Both the position numbers and the translations under genes were made by a program. The notes beneath the pieces are model-generated. The model was given only the letters and a program-made list of their open reading frames with translations. It was not told the origin of the DNA and searched no databases. 64,000 nt of DNA from Fulvimarina sp040239565 (GTDB lineage Bacteria > Pseudomonadota > Alphaproteobacteria > Rhizobiales > Rhizobiaceae), in contig NZ_JBEHWS010000004.1 of NCBI RefSeq assembly GCF_040239565.1, positions 186,001 to 250,000 on the forward strand, written 5' to 3'. This document shows, one piece after another, positions 8,577 to 16,896 of this stretch (position 1 is its first letter; every line of letters starts with the position of its first letter).

Positions 8577-10060
8577 TGGCTGTTATCCGCCTCGGAGCCT
8601 GAGCCGTTCGAAGCCGAAGCGCTTTCGCTTTCGCTTTCGTCTTCCCCTTCTCCACCAGAAGACGCGGCTTCACCCCCTTCCGATCCGGCCACGCCTGCAG
8701 ACCCGCCAGAGCCGGTTGATCCATCCTCGAAATTCGGCGTGACCTTCGCCCAATCTTCGAGGTTCTGAACGCCCTGCACGACAACCAGATCGCCGGCCTC
8801 GACGCCGCTCGAAATAGCGGCACTTCCCCGCATCTGCTTGCCTATCTGCACCGGCTGACGACGAACCGTGTCGTCTTCGTCGTCAAGAAGGAAAAGATAG
8901 CGACCCTCCCGGCTGAGCTGCAGGGCAGTCATGGGAGCGACCGGAAGACGAGGCGGCTCGCGCTCGGTGGCGAGAAGCGTCACGTTCTCGTTCGGAAGAA
9001 GCCGCCCGTCCGGGTTGGGGAAGCGAACGCGCACTTCGATCGTGCCGGTCGACTCGTCAACCGTGTTGCTGACGAAAGCGAAATCGCCGTCGCCCTGCAG
9101 CTGCTCATCGTTCGGAAGCTTGAGGCTGAGGCGGTAATTGTCCGCGGAATCGCCAGCATCGCCCTCTCCTCCTCCAACACGGCGGAGCGTCGAGATGCGC
9201 TCCTCGCCGATCGGAAACGTACCCCAGATCGGATCGAGCTGAACGATGTTTGCAAGCGTGCCGCTGGCGGCAGAGACAAAATTGCCCTTGGTGATCATGG
9301 GTGCGGAGATGACGCCGTCGATCGGGGCTTCGATTGAGGTGTAATCGAGATTGAGCTGTGCTTGCCTCACATCCGCCTGGGCCTGAAGGCGTGAAGCCTC
9401 AGCCGATTCGAACGTCGCGCGCGCATTGTCGAGTTCTGCTTGCGGGATGGTTCCGGAATCAATCAGTTCTTCGGCGCGTTGCAAAGCCCGCTCCGCTTCC
9501 GCGAGTTGGGCCTCCGCGCCGGCAAGTTGCGCCTCGGCGGAATCGAGCGAGGCCTGATACTGGTCATCCTCGATCTTGAAAAGCCGGTCCCCGACCGAGA
9601 CCTCGTCGCCGCCCTCGAAGAAAACCTCTTCTATGAAGCCGTTGACGCGAGCCTGCAGCGTCACGTTTTCGATCGCCTCGATCCGGCCGATGAATTCAAA
9701 TTCATCGCCGACCGATTGAAGCTCGGCCCGCGTCACCACGACGGCTGGAGGCGGCTGCGATCCCTGCCCGTCGCCGGGTCCGCCACCGCCGCTTCCGCCG
9801 CCCGATGCCGACTGCCCGGATTGTTCCGAAGACGATCCAAGAAACGAAAGCCAGTCCGGGAGTTCGATCTCGCCGATCAAAGGCAGGTCGAGGGTCGAGC
9901 GCTGGCTTTCGGTGTTCGATCCTCCGCCCTGACCTCCACCGGACTGGGCAATAGCGGATTCCTGAAAACCGGCGGCAACGGCCAATATCAGAAAGGCGAT
10001 GGCAACAGCGCGCCGGACTTGCGTTCTTCTGGCTTCGGCGGCACCACCGATTTTCCGCAT
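8573..10060 (-). CDS. RND efflux periplasmic adaptor subunit (AcrA/MexA-like)
   Basis: A 495-residue membrane fusion protein. After a signal peptide (about 1-35, ending SAIAQ) come a Gly/Ser-rich spacer of about 75 residues, the lipoyl halves, the coiled-coil hairpin (AQLAGAEAQLAEAERALQRA) and the beta-barrel domain. It links the pump to an outer membrane channel. The usual length is about 370-400; the excess is the long Gly-rich N-terminal spacer and a final 50-residue tail of Gly, Ser and Glu. No lipobox Cys is seen, so it is probably not lipid-anchored. The ATG at 10060 follows AAGGGAC; a GTG at 10087 is less likely. Confidence 0.92.
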   Translation of the reverse strand: MRKIGGAAEARRTQVRRAVAIAFLILAVAAGFQESAIAQSGGGQGGGSNTESQRSTLDLPLIGEIELPDWLSFLGSSSEQSGQSASGGGSGGGGPGDGQGSQPPPAVVVTRAELQSVGDEFEFIGRIEAIENVTLQARVNGFIEEVFFEGGDEVSVGDRLFKIEDDQYQASLDSAEAQLAGAEAQLAEAERALQRAEELIDSGTIPQAELDNARATFESAEASRLQAQADVRQAQLNLDYTSIEAPIDGVISAPMITKGNFVSAASGTLANIVQLDPIWGTFPIGEERISTLRRVGGGEGDAGDSADNYRLSLKLPNDEQLQGDGDFAFVSNTVDESTGTIEVRVRFPNPDGRLLPNENVTLLATEREPPRLPVAPMTALQLSREGRYLFLLDDEDDTVRRQPVQIGKQMRGSAAISSGVEAGDLVVVQGVQNLEDWAKVTPNFEDGSTGSGGSAGVAGSEGGEAASSGGEGEDESESESASASNGSGSEADNSQ

Positions 10061-10202
10061 ATTATCGTCCCTTTTCCATCCGCGCACGACCTTCCGGTAG
10101 CGGGATGGTAGGGCATGGGATATGTCCGTGCACCGCGCTCAGAACACAAAACCCCGTGTTTACGGTGAGCTGGAAGTCCATTTCGCGCTCATACTCATGA
10201 AA

Positions 10203-10232
10203 AACCCGCGCCTTCATGGGATGGCGCGGGTT
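10203..10232 (-). terminator. Terminator after the truncated haemoglobin gene
   Basis: Ten-base arms AACCCGCGCC and GGCGCGGGTT flank a 10-base loop. Read on the minus strand the hairpin is followed by TTTCA. It lies about 30 bases beyond the globin stop. Confidence 0.75.
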
Positions 10233-10259
10233 CTCACCATGTCGAAATGTCGCGCTTAC

Positions 10260-10667
10260 TCAGGCAGCCTGATTTTCGGGAGCGACAACCATGGAGCGAT
10301 AACTTTCGATGATCGCCATGAACTCCTCGCGCTCCTGTTTGGGAACGCCGACCTGGTAGAGCGTCTGCTTGATCGTGGTGTAGACGTTGTCGAATTCGTC
10401 CTGATCGACCTTCAGGTGGGCATGGCTTTCGCGCATGTCACGGCCCGGATAGATCTTCGGGCCACCGGTTTCCTGGATAGACCAAGCCGTCACGAGAAAC
10501 TTGAAGCCAGCCTCGCCACCCTGTTCGTGAAAGTGACGAACCGCCGGATTCTTGTTGGCGCTTTCGTTGGTGTAGAGCCGGTTTACCAGATCGTCGACCG
10601 CTCCGGAAATTCCATAGATGCCGCCAAGACGCTCGAAGAGCGACTTGTTCTCATTCGTATTCGACAT
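10260..10667 (-). CDS. Group 1 truncated haemoglobin
   Basis: A 135-residue bacterial globin of the 2-over-2 type. SLFERLGGIYGISGAVDDLV is the A/B-helix start of the family, and MRESHAHLK places the haem-binding proximal His at about residue 82. Such globins bind O2, NO or CO, and some detoxify NO or peroxides. The ATG at 10667 follows GGAGGAG. It lies 44 bases downstream of the OhrR-like regulator on the same strand and is closed by its own terminator, so the two probably form one transcript. That pairing hints at a role in oxidative or nitrosative stress; this is inference. Confidence 0.93.
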   Translation of the reverse strand: MSNTNENKSLFERLGGIYGISGAVDDLVNRLYTNESANKNPAVRHFHEQGGEAGFKFLVTAWSIQETGGPKIYPGRDMRESHAHLKVDQDEFDNVYTTIKQTLYQVGVPKQEREEFMAIIESYRSMVVAPENQAA

Positions 10668-10711
10668 GATCTCCTCCCCTGTCGTCGAAATCTTGAACTG
10701 CCGGCTCTTTT

Positions 10712-11227
10712 CTAGTCTTCTTTCTTGTCGGGGCCATGCAACAAATCGCCCTTTTCCATGCCCGCGACAATTCGCTTGAGGTCATGAAGGAGGGGGCCAT
10801 GGCGCTCGGAATCGAGCACGATATTGCACGCGACCGCCTGCTGAATGATCGAGGCCTCCTTTTCCATTTCGGCACCGCGATCGGTCAGATGGATCATCGA
10901 AGTCCGACGGTCCGTTTCGGACGGCACACGCGAAACGAGTTCGATCTTTTCTAGGCGATCGACGAGCGGCGTGATCGCGTTGGGAGCAAGATCGAGTCGC
11001 CGTGCGACATCGACGATACGCATCGCGCCTTCGTCCCATAGCGCCATCATGACCAGGTATTGTGGATAGGTGAGTCCGATCTTCTGGAGAAGCGGACGGT
11101 ATGACCGAATGATCGCATTGGTCGCATTGTACAAGGCGAAACAGAGCGCATCATCGAGCCGGATGCGATCCGCGAATTCCTTGTCGGACTGATCATCGTC
11201 GAATGGAGAAGCCGCAGTATCGATCAT
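10712..11227 (-). CDS. MarR-family regulator of the OhrR (organic hydroperoxide sensor) type
   Basis: A 171-residue winged-helix repressor. The N-terminal motif LDDALCFALYNAT carries Cys29, with Tyr33 and Tyr43 spaced as the sensing Cys15, Tyr19 and Tyr29 of Bacillus OhrR, and GLTYPQYLVMMALW follows. A second Cys at 134 lies 105 residues from the first, the spacing I recall for the two-Cys OhrR of Xanthomonas. Oxidation of the first Cys by organic hydroperoxides releases OhrR from DNA. No ohr peroxidase gene is adjacent; the neighbour is a globin. A 24-base dyad lies 22 bases before the start. The family is certain; OhrR type is strong. Confidence 0.9.
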   Translation of the reverse strand: MIDTAASPFDDDQSDKEFADRIRLDDALCFALYNATNAIIRSYRPLLQKIGLTYPQYLVMMALWDEGAMRIVDVARRLDLAPNAITPLVDRLEKIELVSRVPSETDRRTSMIHLTDRGAEMEKEASIIQQAVACNIVLDSERHGPLLHDLKRIVAGMEKGDLLHGPDKKED

Positions 11228-11248
11228 AGTAATCCATATACGCCATGC

Positions 11249-11272
11249 GTGAGGCTAGTCGACGTAGCTCAC
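11249..11272. promoter_or_regulatory. Dyad element between the OhrR-like gene and fumC (candidate operator)
   Basis: GTGAG-N4-GTCGAC-N4-CTCAC: sixteen of 24 positions are symmetric. It starts 22 bases upstream of the regulator ATG. The heptamer CATGCGT occurs at 11244-11250 and again at 11281-11287. Position and symmetry fit an autoregulated MarR operator, but it does not resemble the AT-rich OhrR sites I know. Confidence 0.35.
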
Positions 11273-11443
11273 AAAAAACTCATGCGTTCGTGCGCTTAGA
11301 CCTATTTTTGCCTCGCAGTAAAGGAACCGGCCGCCATTCTCGGCAGGCCGACGGGACTTGGGCTCTTTTCCGCAGGCCATGGCAGCGTTATGGCAGACCG
11401 GATGAATGACGGCGAAAAGCCGGCGAGACAGGAAAGATAACCG

Positions 11444-12832
11444 ATGAGCACCAGGACAGAAACCGACTCGATCGGCGCGATCGAAGTTGAATCCGATCGC
11501 TATTGGGGCGCCCAGACCGAGCGTTCGCGCAACAATTTCAAGATCGGGGGTGACCGGCAACCAATGCCGCTCATCGTCGCGCTCGCGACCGTCAAGAAGG
11601 CGGCGGCGCGCGTCAATAACGCCAAGGGCAAGCTCGACAAAGAACTCGCCGATCTGATCGACAAAGCGGCGGACGAGATCATTGCCGGCAAGCTCGACGA
11701 GCATTTTCCGCTCGTCGTCTGGCAGACGGGCTCGGGCACGCAGACCAACATGAACGTCAACGAGGTGATCTCGAACCGGGCGATCGAGATGGCCGGCGGC
11801 ACGATGGGCTCCAAGAAGCCGGTCCATCCGAACGACCACGTCAATATGAGCCAATCCTCGAACGATGTGTTCCCGACGGCCATGCATGTCGCGACCGTTG
11901 TCGAGACCAAGGCACGGCTCATGCCTGCGCTCGACCGGCTGCATACCTCCCTTGCCAAGAAGGCCGAGAAATACAAGGACATCATCAAGATCGGCCGCAC
12001 CCATACGCAGGATGCAACGCCGGTCACGCTCGGCCAGGAATTCTCCGGCTATGCGATGGCGCTTGAGCTTGCGAAAAAACGCGTATCCGATGCTCTCGAC
12101 GGCGTTCTGGCGCTTGCCCAAGGCGGCACGGCGGTCGGCACCGGGCTCAACGCGCCGGTCGGCTTCGACACCGCGATCGCCGAAGAGGTGGCCAATCTCA
12201 CCGGCCATCCATTCCGCACGGCCGAAAACAAGTTCGAGGCGCTCGCCTCGCATGGCGCCCTTACCTTCTTCCACGGTTCGCTGAATACGCTCGCCGCCGA
12301 TCTCATGAAAATCGCGAACGACATCCGGTTCCTCGGCTCGGGTCCGCGTTCGGGTCTCGGTGAGCTGAGCCTGCCGGCAAACGAGCCGGGCTCCTCGATC
12401 ATGCCGGGCAAGGTCAATCCGACACAGGCGGAAGCCCTGACCATGGTCGCGACGGAAGTCTTCGGCCACGAGACGACCGTGACTGTCGCAGCGAGCCAGG
12501 GCCATTTCGAGCTCAATGTCTTCAAACCGGTGATCGCGAATGCCGTCCTTTCCTCGATCCGGCTTCTCGCCGACGGCATGGAGAGCTTCGCCGAGCATTG
12601 CGTCGACGGCATCGAAGCGAATGAAGAGCGCATCAAGAGCCTGATGGAGCAGTCGCTGATGCTCGTGACGGCACTTGCGCCCACGATCGGCTACGACAAC
12701 GCCGCGAACATCGCCAAGACCGCGCACAAGAACGGCACCACCCTGCGCGACGAAGCGATCGCCTCCGGGCTCGTCTCGGCCGAGGATTACGACCGGATCG
12801 TCGATCCCTCGACGATGATCTCGCCGCGCTGA
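11444..12832 (+). CDS. fumC: Fumarate hydratase, class II
   Basis: A 462-residue enzyme of the aspartase/fumarase superfamily that interconverts fumarate and malate in the TCA cycle without an iron-sulfur cluster. The signature GSSIMPGKVNPTQ, the opening DSIGAIEVESDRYWGAQTER, the active-site segment TGSGTQTNMN and HPNDHVNMSQSSNDVFPT are all present. Length matches the family. It stands alone, divergent from the OhrR-like gene, and is closed by a terminator. In enterobacteria the stable FumC is favoured under oxidative stress; whether that link holds here is unknown. Confidence 0.97.
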   Translation: MSTRTETDSIGAIEVESDRYWGAQTERSRNNFKIGGDRQPMPLIVALATVKKAAARVNNAKGKLDKELADLIDKAADEIIAGKLDEHFPLVVWQTGSGTQTNMNVNEVISNRAIEMAGGTMGSKKPVHPNDHVNMSQSSNDVFPTAMHVATVVETKARLMPALDRLHTSLAKKAEKYKDIIKIGRTHTQDATPVTLGQEFSGYAMALELAKKRVSDALDGVLALAQGGTAVGTGLNAPVGFDTAIAEEVANLTGHPFRTAENKFEALASHGALTFFHGSLNTLAADLMKIANDIRFLGSGPRSGLGELSLPANEPGSSIMPGKVNPTQAEALTMVATEVFGHETTVTVAASQGHFELNVFKPVIANAVLSSIRLLADGMESFAEHCVDGIEANEERIKSLMEQSLMLVTALAPTIGYDNAANIAKTAHKNGTTLRDEAIASGLVSAEDYDRIVDPSTMISPR

Positions 12833-12852
12833 AGCTCTACGACTAAAAAGGA

Positions 12853-12882
12853 CGGACAGGGCTCTTGCCCTGCCCGCTTTTT
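12853..12882 (+). terminator. Terminator after fumC
   Basis: Arms CGGACAGGGC and GCCCTGCCCG (one mismatch) close a four-base loop TCTT and are followed by TTTTT. It starts about 20 bases after the fumC stop. Confidence 0.85.
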
Positions 12883-12920
12883 GACGATCGCCTTTTCAGG
12901 CGGCTCGGCTGGACCGAACT

Positions 12921-13358
12921 TCAAACCTTAGGGCTCGAACTCGATTGCTTTGCCAGGAGGTCGCGGATCTCTTCGAGAAGCGCCTCGTTGCGCGGCACTT
13001 CCGCGACCTCCGCCGGCTTTGCTTCTTCCTTACGCTTCATCCTGTTCATGCCTTTGACCACCATGAACAGGATGAAAGCGACGATGAGGAAGTTGATGGC
13101 AAGGGTTATGAAGTTGCCATAGGCAAGCACCGGCCCTTGTTCGCGTGCCGCATCGAGAGCGGTCGCCGTGACACCTGATTCGAGCGCGACGAACTTATTG
13201 GTGAAGTCGACGCCGCCGGTGATCGTCGCAACGATCGGCATGAAGAGGTCCTGCACGACGGAATTGACCAAGCCGGAGAACGCCGCGCCGATGATGATAC
13301 CGATCGCCAGATCGACCATATTGCCCTTGAGGGCGAATTCCTTGAACTCCTTGAGCAC
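12921..13358 (-). CDS. mscL: Large-conductance mechanosensitive channel
   Basis: A 145-residue inner membrane channel that opens under membrane tension to release solutes on hypo-osmotic shock. The N-terminal amphipathic start LKEFKEFALKGNMVDLAIG and the pore helix GIIIGAAFSGLVNSVVQD are typical, as are the periplasmic GGVDFTN and the second membrane helix NFLIVAFILFMVVKGMN. The C-terminal bundle is charged and ends LAKQSSSSPKV. The first usable codon is GTG at 13358, directly before the conserved LKEF, with a GAAGG site very close upstream. Single gene. Confidence 0.95.
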   Translation of the reverse strand: MLKEFKEFALKGNMVDLAIGIIIGAAFSGLVNSVVQDLFMPIVATITGGVDFTNKFVALESGVTATALDAAREQGPVLAYGNFITLAINFLIVAFILFMVVKGMNRMKRKEEAKPAEVAEVPRNEALLEEIRDLLAKQSSSSPKV

Positions 13359-13506
13359 CGCCTTCGTCCATATCGTTGTTTGAACAAGCTTATCGAGATG
13401 TCCGATTTAGCCTGTTCCCATGGCACGGTCACTACGGGCTTTCGACGCCGGTCAAAGAAGGCATTCGAGAGGATCGCCCGGTCTGAAAAACGGTGTGGCG
13501 GGCTCG

Positions 13507-14427
13507 TCAGACGACGCCTTCGAGACCGATCATTTTCACGATATCTTCCCGCTTGCAGCCGGCTGCCCGAAGCGCACGGATGGAAGTATCGCCAGCACTC
13601 TTCGAGAGCTTCCGCCCGTCCTCACCGAAGATCAGGTCGTGGTGATGATAGCGCGGCGCCGGAAAGCCGAGCAGCGTCTGAAGCAGTCGGTGAACACTCG
13701 TGGAATGAAAGAGATCGCGCCCCCGCACCACGTCCGTCACCTGCTGAAGCGCATCGTCGACGGTGACCGCGAGATGATAGCTGGTGGGAACGTCTCGGCG
13801 CGCCAAAATGACATCGCCCCAGATCTTCGGATCGGCCGGTATCACACCGCATTCCGCGTCCGGTCCCTCGCCCCATTCAAGCCAGTCGAGGTCCGCGACA
13901 TGCGCCATGGCGGCCTCCATATCGAGCCTCCAAGCGTAGCGTTCACCGGCGGCCATTCGTCTTTGGCGCTCCTCTTCCGGCATCGCTCGATCAAGGCCGG
14001 GATAGAGCGGCGCACCATCTGGATCACGCGGCCAGTCGCTACCTTCTTCCTCTCTATATCGCTCCGCGTGGCGACGAATTTCGCCGCGTGTCATGAAGGC
14101 GGGATAAATCAGCGAGGCATCGCGCAGTGTTTCGAGCGCGGCGGCATATTCGTTAAAATGATCCGACTGCCGCCTGCGGCTTTCATCCCAGTCGACACCG
14201 AGAAAGTGCAAATCCTCGACGATCTGTTCCTCATAGGCCAGACTACAGCGGGTTAGATCGATGTCTTCGAGACGCAGAAGGAACTTGCCGTGGTTTTCCC
14301 GGGCCATCCGGTGATTGATCAGCGCGGAATAGGCATGGCCAAGATGAAGCTCACCATTGGGGCTCGGCGCGAAGCGAAAAACGGGGGTCGAATGATCCAA
14401 CTCCCATGCTCCCGCCCCGATATCCAT
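13507..14427 (-). CDS. gluQ: Glutamyl-Q tRNA(Asp) synthetase
   Basis: A 306-residue shortened glutamyl-tRNA synthetase that lacks the anticodon-binding domain and glutamylates queuosine of tRNA(Asp). The HIGH-type motif is HLGH in FAPSPNGELHLGHAYSAL and the KMSKS-type motif is KLSKS. The Cys-based zinc site of the E. coli enzyme is absent: where a CxC is expected the sequence reads YPAFMTRGEI. The ATG at 14427 starts 11 or so residues before the first strand. It is divergent from the glycosylase gene. Confidence 0.92.
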   Translation of the reverse strand: MDIGAGAWELDHSTPVFRFAPSPNGELHLGHAYSALINHRMARENHGKFLLRLEDIDLTRCSLAYEEQIVEDLHFLGVDWDESRRRQSDHFNEYAAALETLRDASLIYPAFMTRGEIRRHAERYREEEGSDWPRDPDGAPLYPGLDRAMPEEERQRRMAAGERYAWRLDMEAAMAHVADLDWLEWGEGPDAECGVIPADPKIWGDVILARRDVPTSYHLAVTVDDALQQVTDVVRGRDLFHSTSVHRLLQTLLGFPAPRYHHHDLIFGEDGRKLSKSAGDTSIRALRAAGCKREDIVKMIGLEGVV

Positions 14428-14501
14428 GCCGTGGTTCGATTCTCTTGTCGCCGCTCGTCAGCCCCTCATAACGAAGGATCGCAAGCGAAGGAATGGACGT
14501 G

Positions 14502-15158
14502 ATGGACAGTTCTGTCGCCCCCATCGCCACCGAGGATGACATTGCCCGCGAACTTGAAGCGCTGGCTTCGCTCGATCCGCGACTAGTACCGATCATAGAG
14601 GCTGCTGGCGAAGTTCCGCTTAGACGACAGACCGAAGGCCTGCGCGGTCTCTGCGCCATCGTCGTCGCCCAGCAGGTGTCGAAGGCAAGCGCCGAGGCGA
14701 TCTTCTCGAGGTTTGAGAACGAGGCCGATCTCGACGATCATCAGGCCATCCTCGCGCTAGACGACGAAGCCTATAGACGAGCCGGTCTTTCGCGGCCCAA
14801 GCAGGCGACGATCAGAGAACTCGCCCGTGCCCGGAATGAAGGCGAACTCGATTTCTCGCGCCTTGCTTCAGCCAATGGCGAAGATGCGATCGCAGAACTC
14901 GTAAAGCTCAAAGGCATCGGTGTCTGGACGGCGGAATGCTACCTGCTCTTTTCGGTCGGCCATCGTGACATCTTTCCCGCCGGCGACCTCGCGCTTCAGG
15001 TCGCTGTCGCTTTGGCATTCGGCATGGAGGAGCGACCGAAGCCGAAGCATCTCGCAGAGATCGCGAAGGTCTGGGTGCCACATCGCTCGACGGCGGCCAG
15101 GCTCTTCTGGGCCTATTACGCGGCTTGCACGAGGCGAGACGCGGCGCCTGCGGCATGA
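14502..15158 (+). CDS. DNA-3-methyladenine glycosylase II family (AlkA-like)
   Basis: A 218-residue helix-hairpin-helix glycosylase of the HhH-GPD superfamily, which excises alkylated bases. LVKLKGIGVWTAECYLLFSV is the hairpin with its Gly-x-Gly turn, and the catalytic Asp lies in FPAGDLALQ. It is shorter than E. coli AlkA (282) and lacks that protein's N-terminal domain. I chose ATG 14502, for which GAAGGA sits at normal distance; ATG 14493 in frame directly abuts that site. Divergent from gluQ. Sequence cannot separate AlkA from the close Mag type. Confidence 0.88.
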   Translation: MDSSVAPIATEDDIARELEALASLDPRLVPIIEAAGEVPLRRQTEGLRGLCAIVVAQQVSKASAEAIFSRFENEADLDDHQAILALDDEAYRRAGLSRPKQATIRELARARNEGELDFSRLASANGEDAIAELVKLKGIGVWTAECYLLFSVGHRDIFPAGDLALQVAVALAFGMEERPKPKHLAEIAKVWVPHRSTAARLFWAYYAACTRRDAAPAA

Positions 15159-15214
15159 CGTTTCAGGCCCTGTTGCAACGTCTTTCCACAGCCGCTGAAC
15201 GGCTCGCTCACCGG

Positions 15215-15223
15215 TTATCCACA
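15215..15223 (+). promoter_or_regulatory. Perfect DnaA-box sequence upstream of the HNH gene
   Basis: TTATCCACA matches the consensus 9-mer. A degenerate copy, CTTTCCACA, lies about 25 bases upstream. About 0.5 perfect matches are expected by chance in a window this size, and another lies inside the NUDIX gene at 31879, so function is uncertain. Confidence 0.2.
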
Positions 15224-15388
15224 GCTTCTCAACGGACCCTTTTGGCAATCGCGCCGGCCAGCTTCGTCTTGGACCTTCGGCCAAACCGCCGCACTGCCCG
15301 TGCATAAGGCTTCACAAAGCTGTCGTGTTGGCGCACGATAAACGACAGTGGCCCGCCACTGGGCCTCGATGAGAAGAGGAGTTTGTCG

Positions 15389-15949
15389 GTGACGATCGGC
15401 GTCCCTAACGATTTATCTCCGGCGCTCGTCCTTAACGCAGACTACCGACCACTGAGCTATTATCCGCTTTCGCTCTGGTCGTGGCAGGACGCGATCAAGG
15501 CGGTGTTTCTGGATCGGGTGACCATCGTAGCGGAATACGACCGCGCGGTTCACAGCCCGACAGCATCCATGCGGCTGCCCTCGGTGGTTTGCCTAAAAAG
15601 CTACGTGAAGCCAGCGCGCAACCCGGCTTTCACCCGGTTCAACGTGTTCCTGCGCGACCGTTTCCAGTGCCAGTATTGCGGCTCGCACAACGACCTCACC
15701 TTCGATCACGTGATCCCGCGCTCGAAAGGCGGTCTGACGACCTGGGAAAACGTTGTCGCGGCCTGCTCACCGTGCAACCTCAAAAAGGGCGGCGTGATGC
15801 CGAAGGCAGCGGGGATGTTTCCTTCGCAAAAGCCCTACCAGCCGACGGTGCACGATCTCCACAACAACGGTCGCCTGTTCCCGCCGAACTATCTGCACGA
15901 GAGCTGGCTCGACTATCTCTATTGGGATTCCGAACTCGATCCGGAATGA
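15389..15949 (+). CDS. HNH endonuclease family protein
   Basis: The protein has a conserved N-terminal half (ALVLNADYRPLSYYPLSLW) and a C-terminal HNH nuclease domain: zinc Cys pairs in CQYCG and CSPCNLKKGG, with DHVIPRSKGGLTTWENVVAA between. HNH domains cut or nick DNA with a metal ion. This chromosomal single-copy type is widespread in alphaproteobacteria, and I know of no assigned function. The GTG at 15389 has AAGAGGAG at good distance; a TTG at 15383 lies too close to it. It is convergent with the CDF gene and shows no sign of belonging to a mobile element. Confidence 0.9.
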   Translation: MTIGVPNDLSPALVLNADYRPLSYYPLSLWSWQDAIKAVFLDRVTIVAEYDRAVHSPTASMRLPSVVCLKSYVKPARNPAFTRFNVFLRDRFQCQYCGSHNDLTFDHVIPRSKGGLTTWENVVAACSPCNLKKGGVMPKAAGMFPSQKPYQPTVHDLHNNGRLFPPNYLHESWLDYLYWDSELDPE

Positions 15950-15976
15950 GTCCTTGTTACCCGGCGCGAGAAGCCT

Positions 15977-16894
15977 TCAGACGACTGGAACGCCGGTAAT
16001 CTGGGCTTCTTCTTCCGGTTCCACGTGAATCTGAATACGCGCCGTCGGAAATGCCTCGGCCAATGCATCCTCGATCCGGTCGCAGATGACATGCGAGTCG
16101 CCCACGGTCATCTTGCTCGGCACGACGAGGTGAAACTCGATAAAGATTATGCGGCCCGAAAGGCGCGTGCGCAAATCGTGCACTTCGATCGCGCCATCGG
16201 CGTTGGTCGAGACGACTTCACGAACCCGCACCTCTTCTTCCGGCGCCATCGCCTGATCCATCAGGCCGGACAGCGAGTTGGAGACGACCGCATAGCCCTC
16301 GCGCAGGATATTGAGCGCGACGAACGCCGCGAGTACCGGGTCGAGCAACGGAATATTGGTCCAGGTCGCAATGACGAGGCCTGCCAAGACGCCGACGGAT
16401 GTCACGACATCGGTCATCAGATGCTTGCCGTCCGCTGCGAACGCCGGTGAGCGTCGTCGGCGCGCGAGGCGCAGAAGATAGATCGCCCAGCCAAAATTGA
16501 TGACCGTCGCGACACCGTTGATGGCAAGTCCGATTGCCGGCATGTCGAGCGCTCGCGGCTCCTGGAAGGCATCCCAGGACTCGACGAGAATGAGGATCGC
16601 TGCAAGCGCGATCAGAACGCCCTCGATCACGGCCGAGAAATATTCTGCCTTGCTGTGACCGAAGTGGTGGTCGTCGTCCGCAGGCTTGTAGGAGATCGTG
16701 ATCGCCCAGAGCGCGACCAGTCCTGCGACCACGTTGACGATTGACTCCATCGCATCGGAGAACAGCGCCACCGATCCAGTGACATGGTATGCGGCGTATT
16801 TGATCGCCAGCACGACGATCGCGATGGCAACCGAAGCCATCGCGATCCGCTTTGCCAGCGAACCGCCTTCTTCGATCGGTCTTGTTTCCGACAT
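15977..16894 (-). CDS. Cation diffusion facilitator family transporter
   Basis: A 305-residue inner membrane protein with six membrane segments and a cytoplasmic C-terminal domain. It exports divalent metals by proton exchange. Metal-site pattern residues are seen in ALFSDAMESIVN and in DGKHLMTDVVTSVGV (H-x3-D), with HHFGHSKAEYFSA between; the C-terminal domain has FIEFHLVVPS and DSHVICDRIEDAL. The metal (Zn, Fe, Mn, Co) cannot be told safely. It starts two bases after the trpE(G) stop, so it is probably read through from it, although no metabolic link is evident. Confidence 0.93.
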   Translation of the reverse strand: MSETRPIEEGGSLAKRIAMASVAIAIVVLAIKYAAYHVTGSVALFSDAMESIVNVVAGLVALWAITISYKPADDDHHFGHSKAEYFSAVIEGVLIALAAILILVESWDAFQEPRALDMPAIGLAINGVATVINFGWAIYLLRLARRRRSPAFAADGKHLMTDVVTSVGVLAGLVIATWTNIPLLDPVLAAFVALNILREGYAVVSNSLSGLMDQAMAPEEEVRVREVVSTNADGAIEVHDLRTRLSGRIIFIEFHLVVPSKMTVGDSHVICDRIEDALAEAFPTARIQIHVEPEEEAQITGVPVV

Positions 16895-16896
16895 TC

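Noticed and set aside
11255..12727. 490-codon minus-strand frame across fumC
   Set aside because: Antisense shadow of fumC; its protein is rich in Arg and His with no family pattern.
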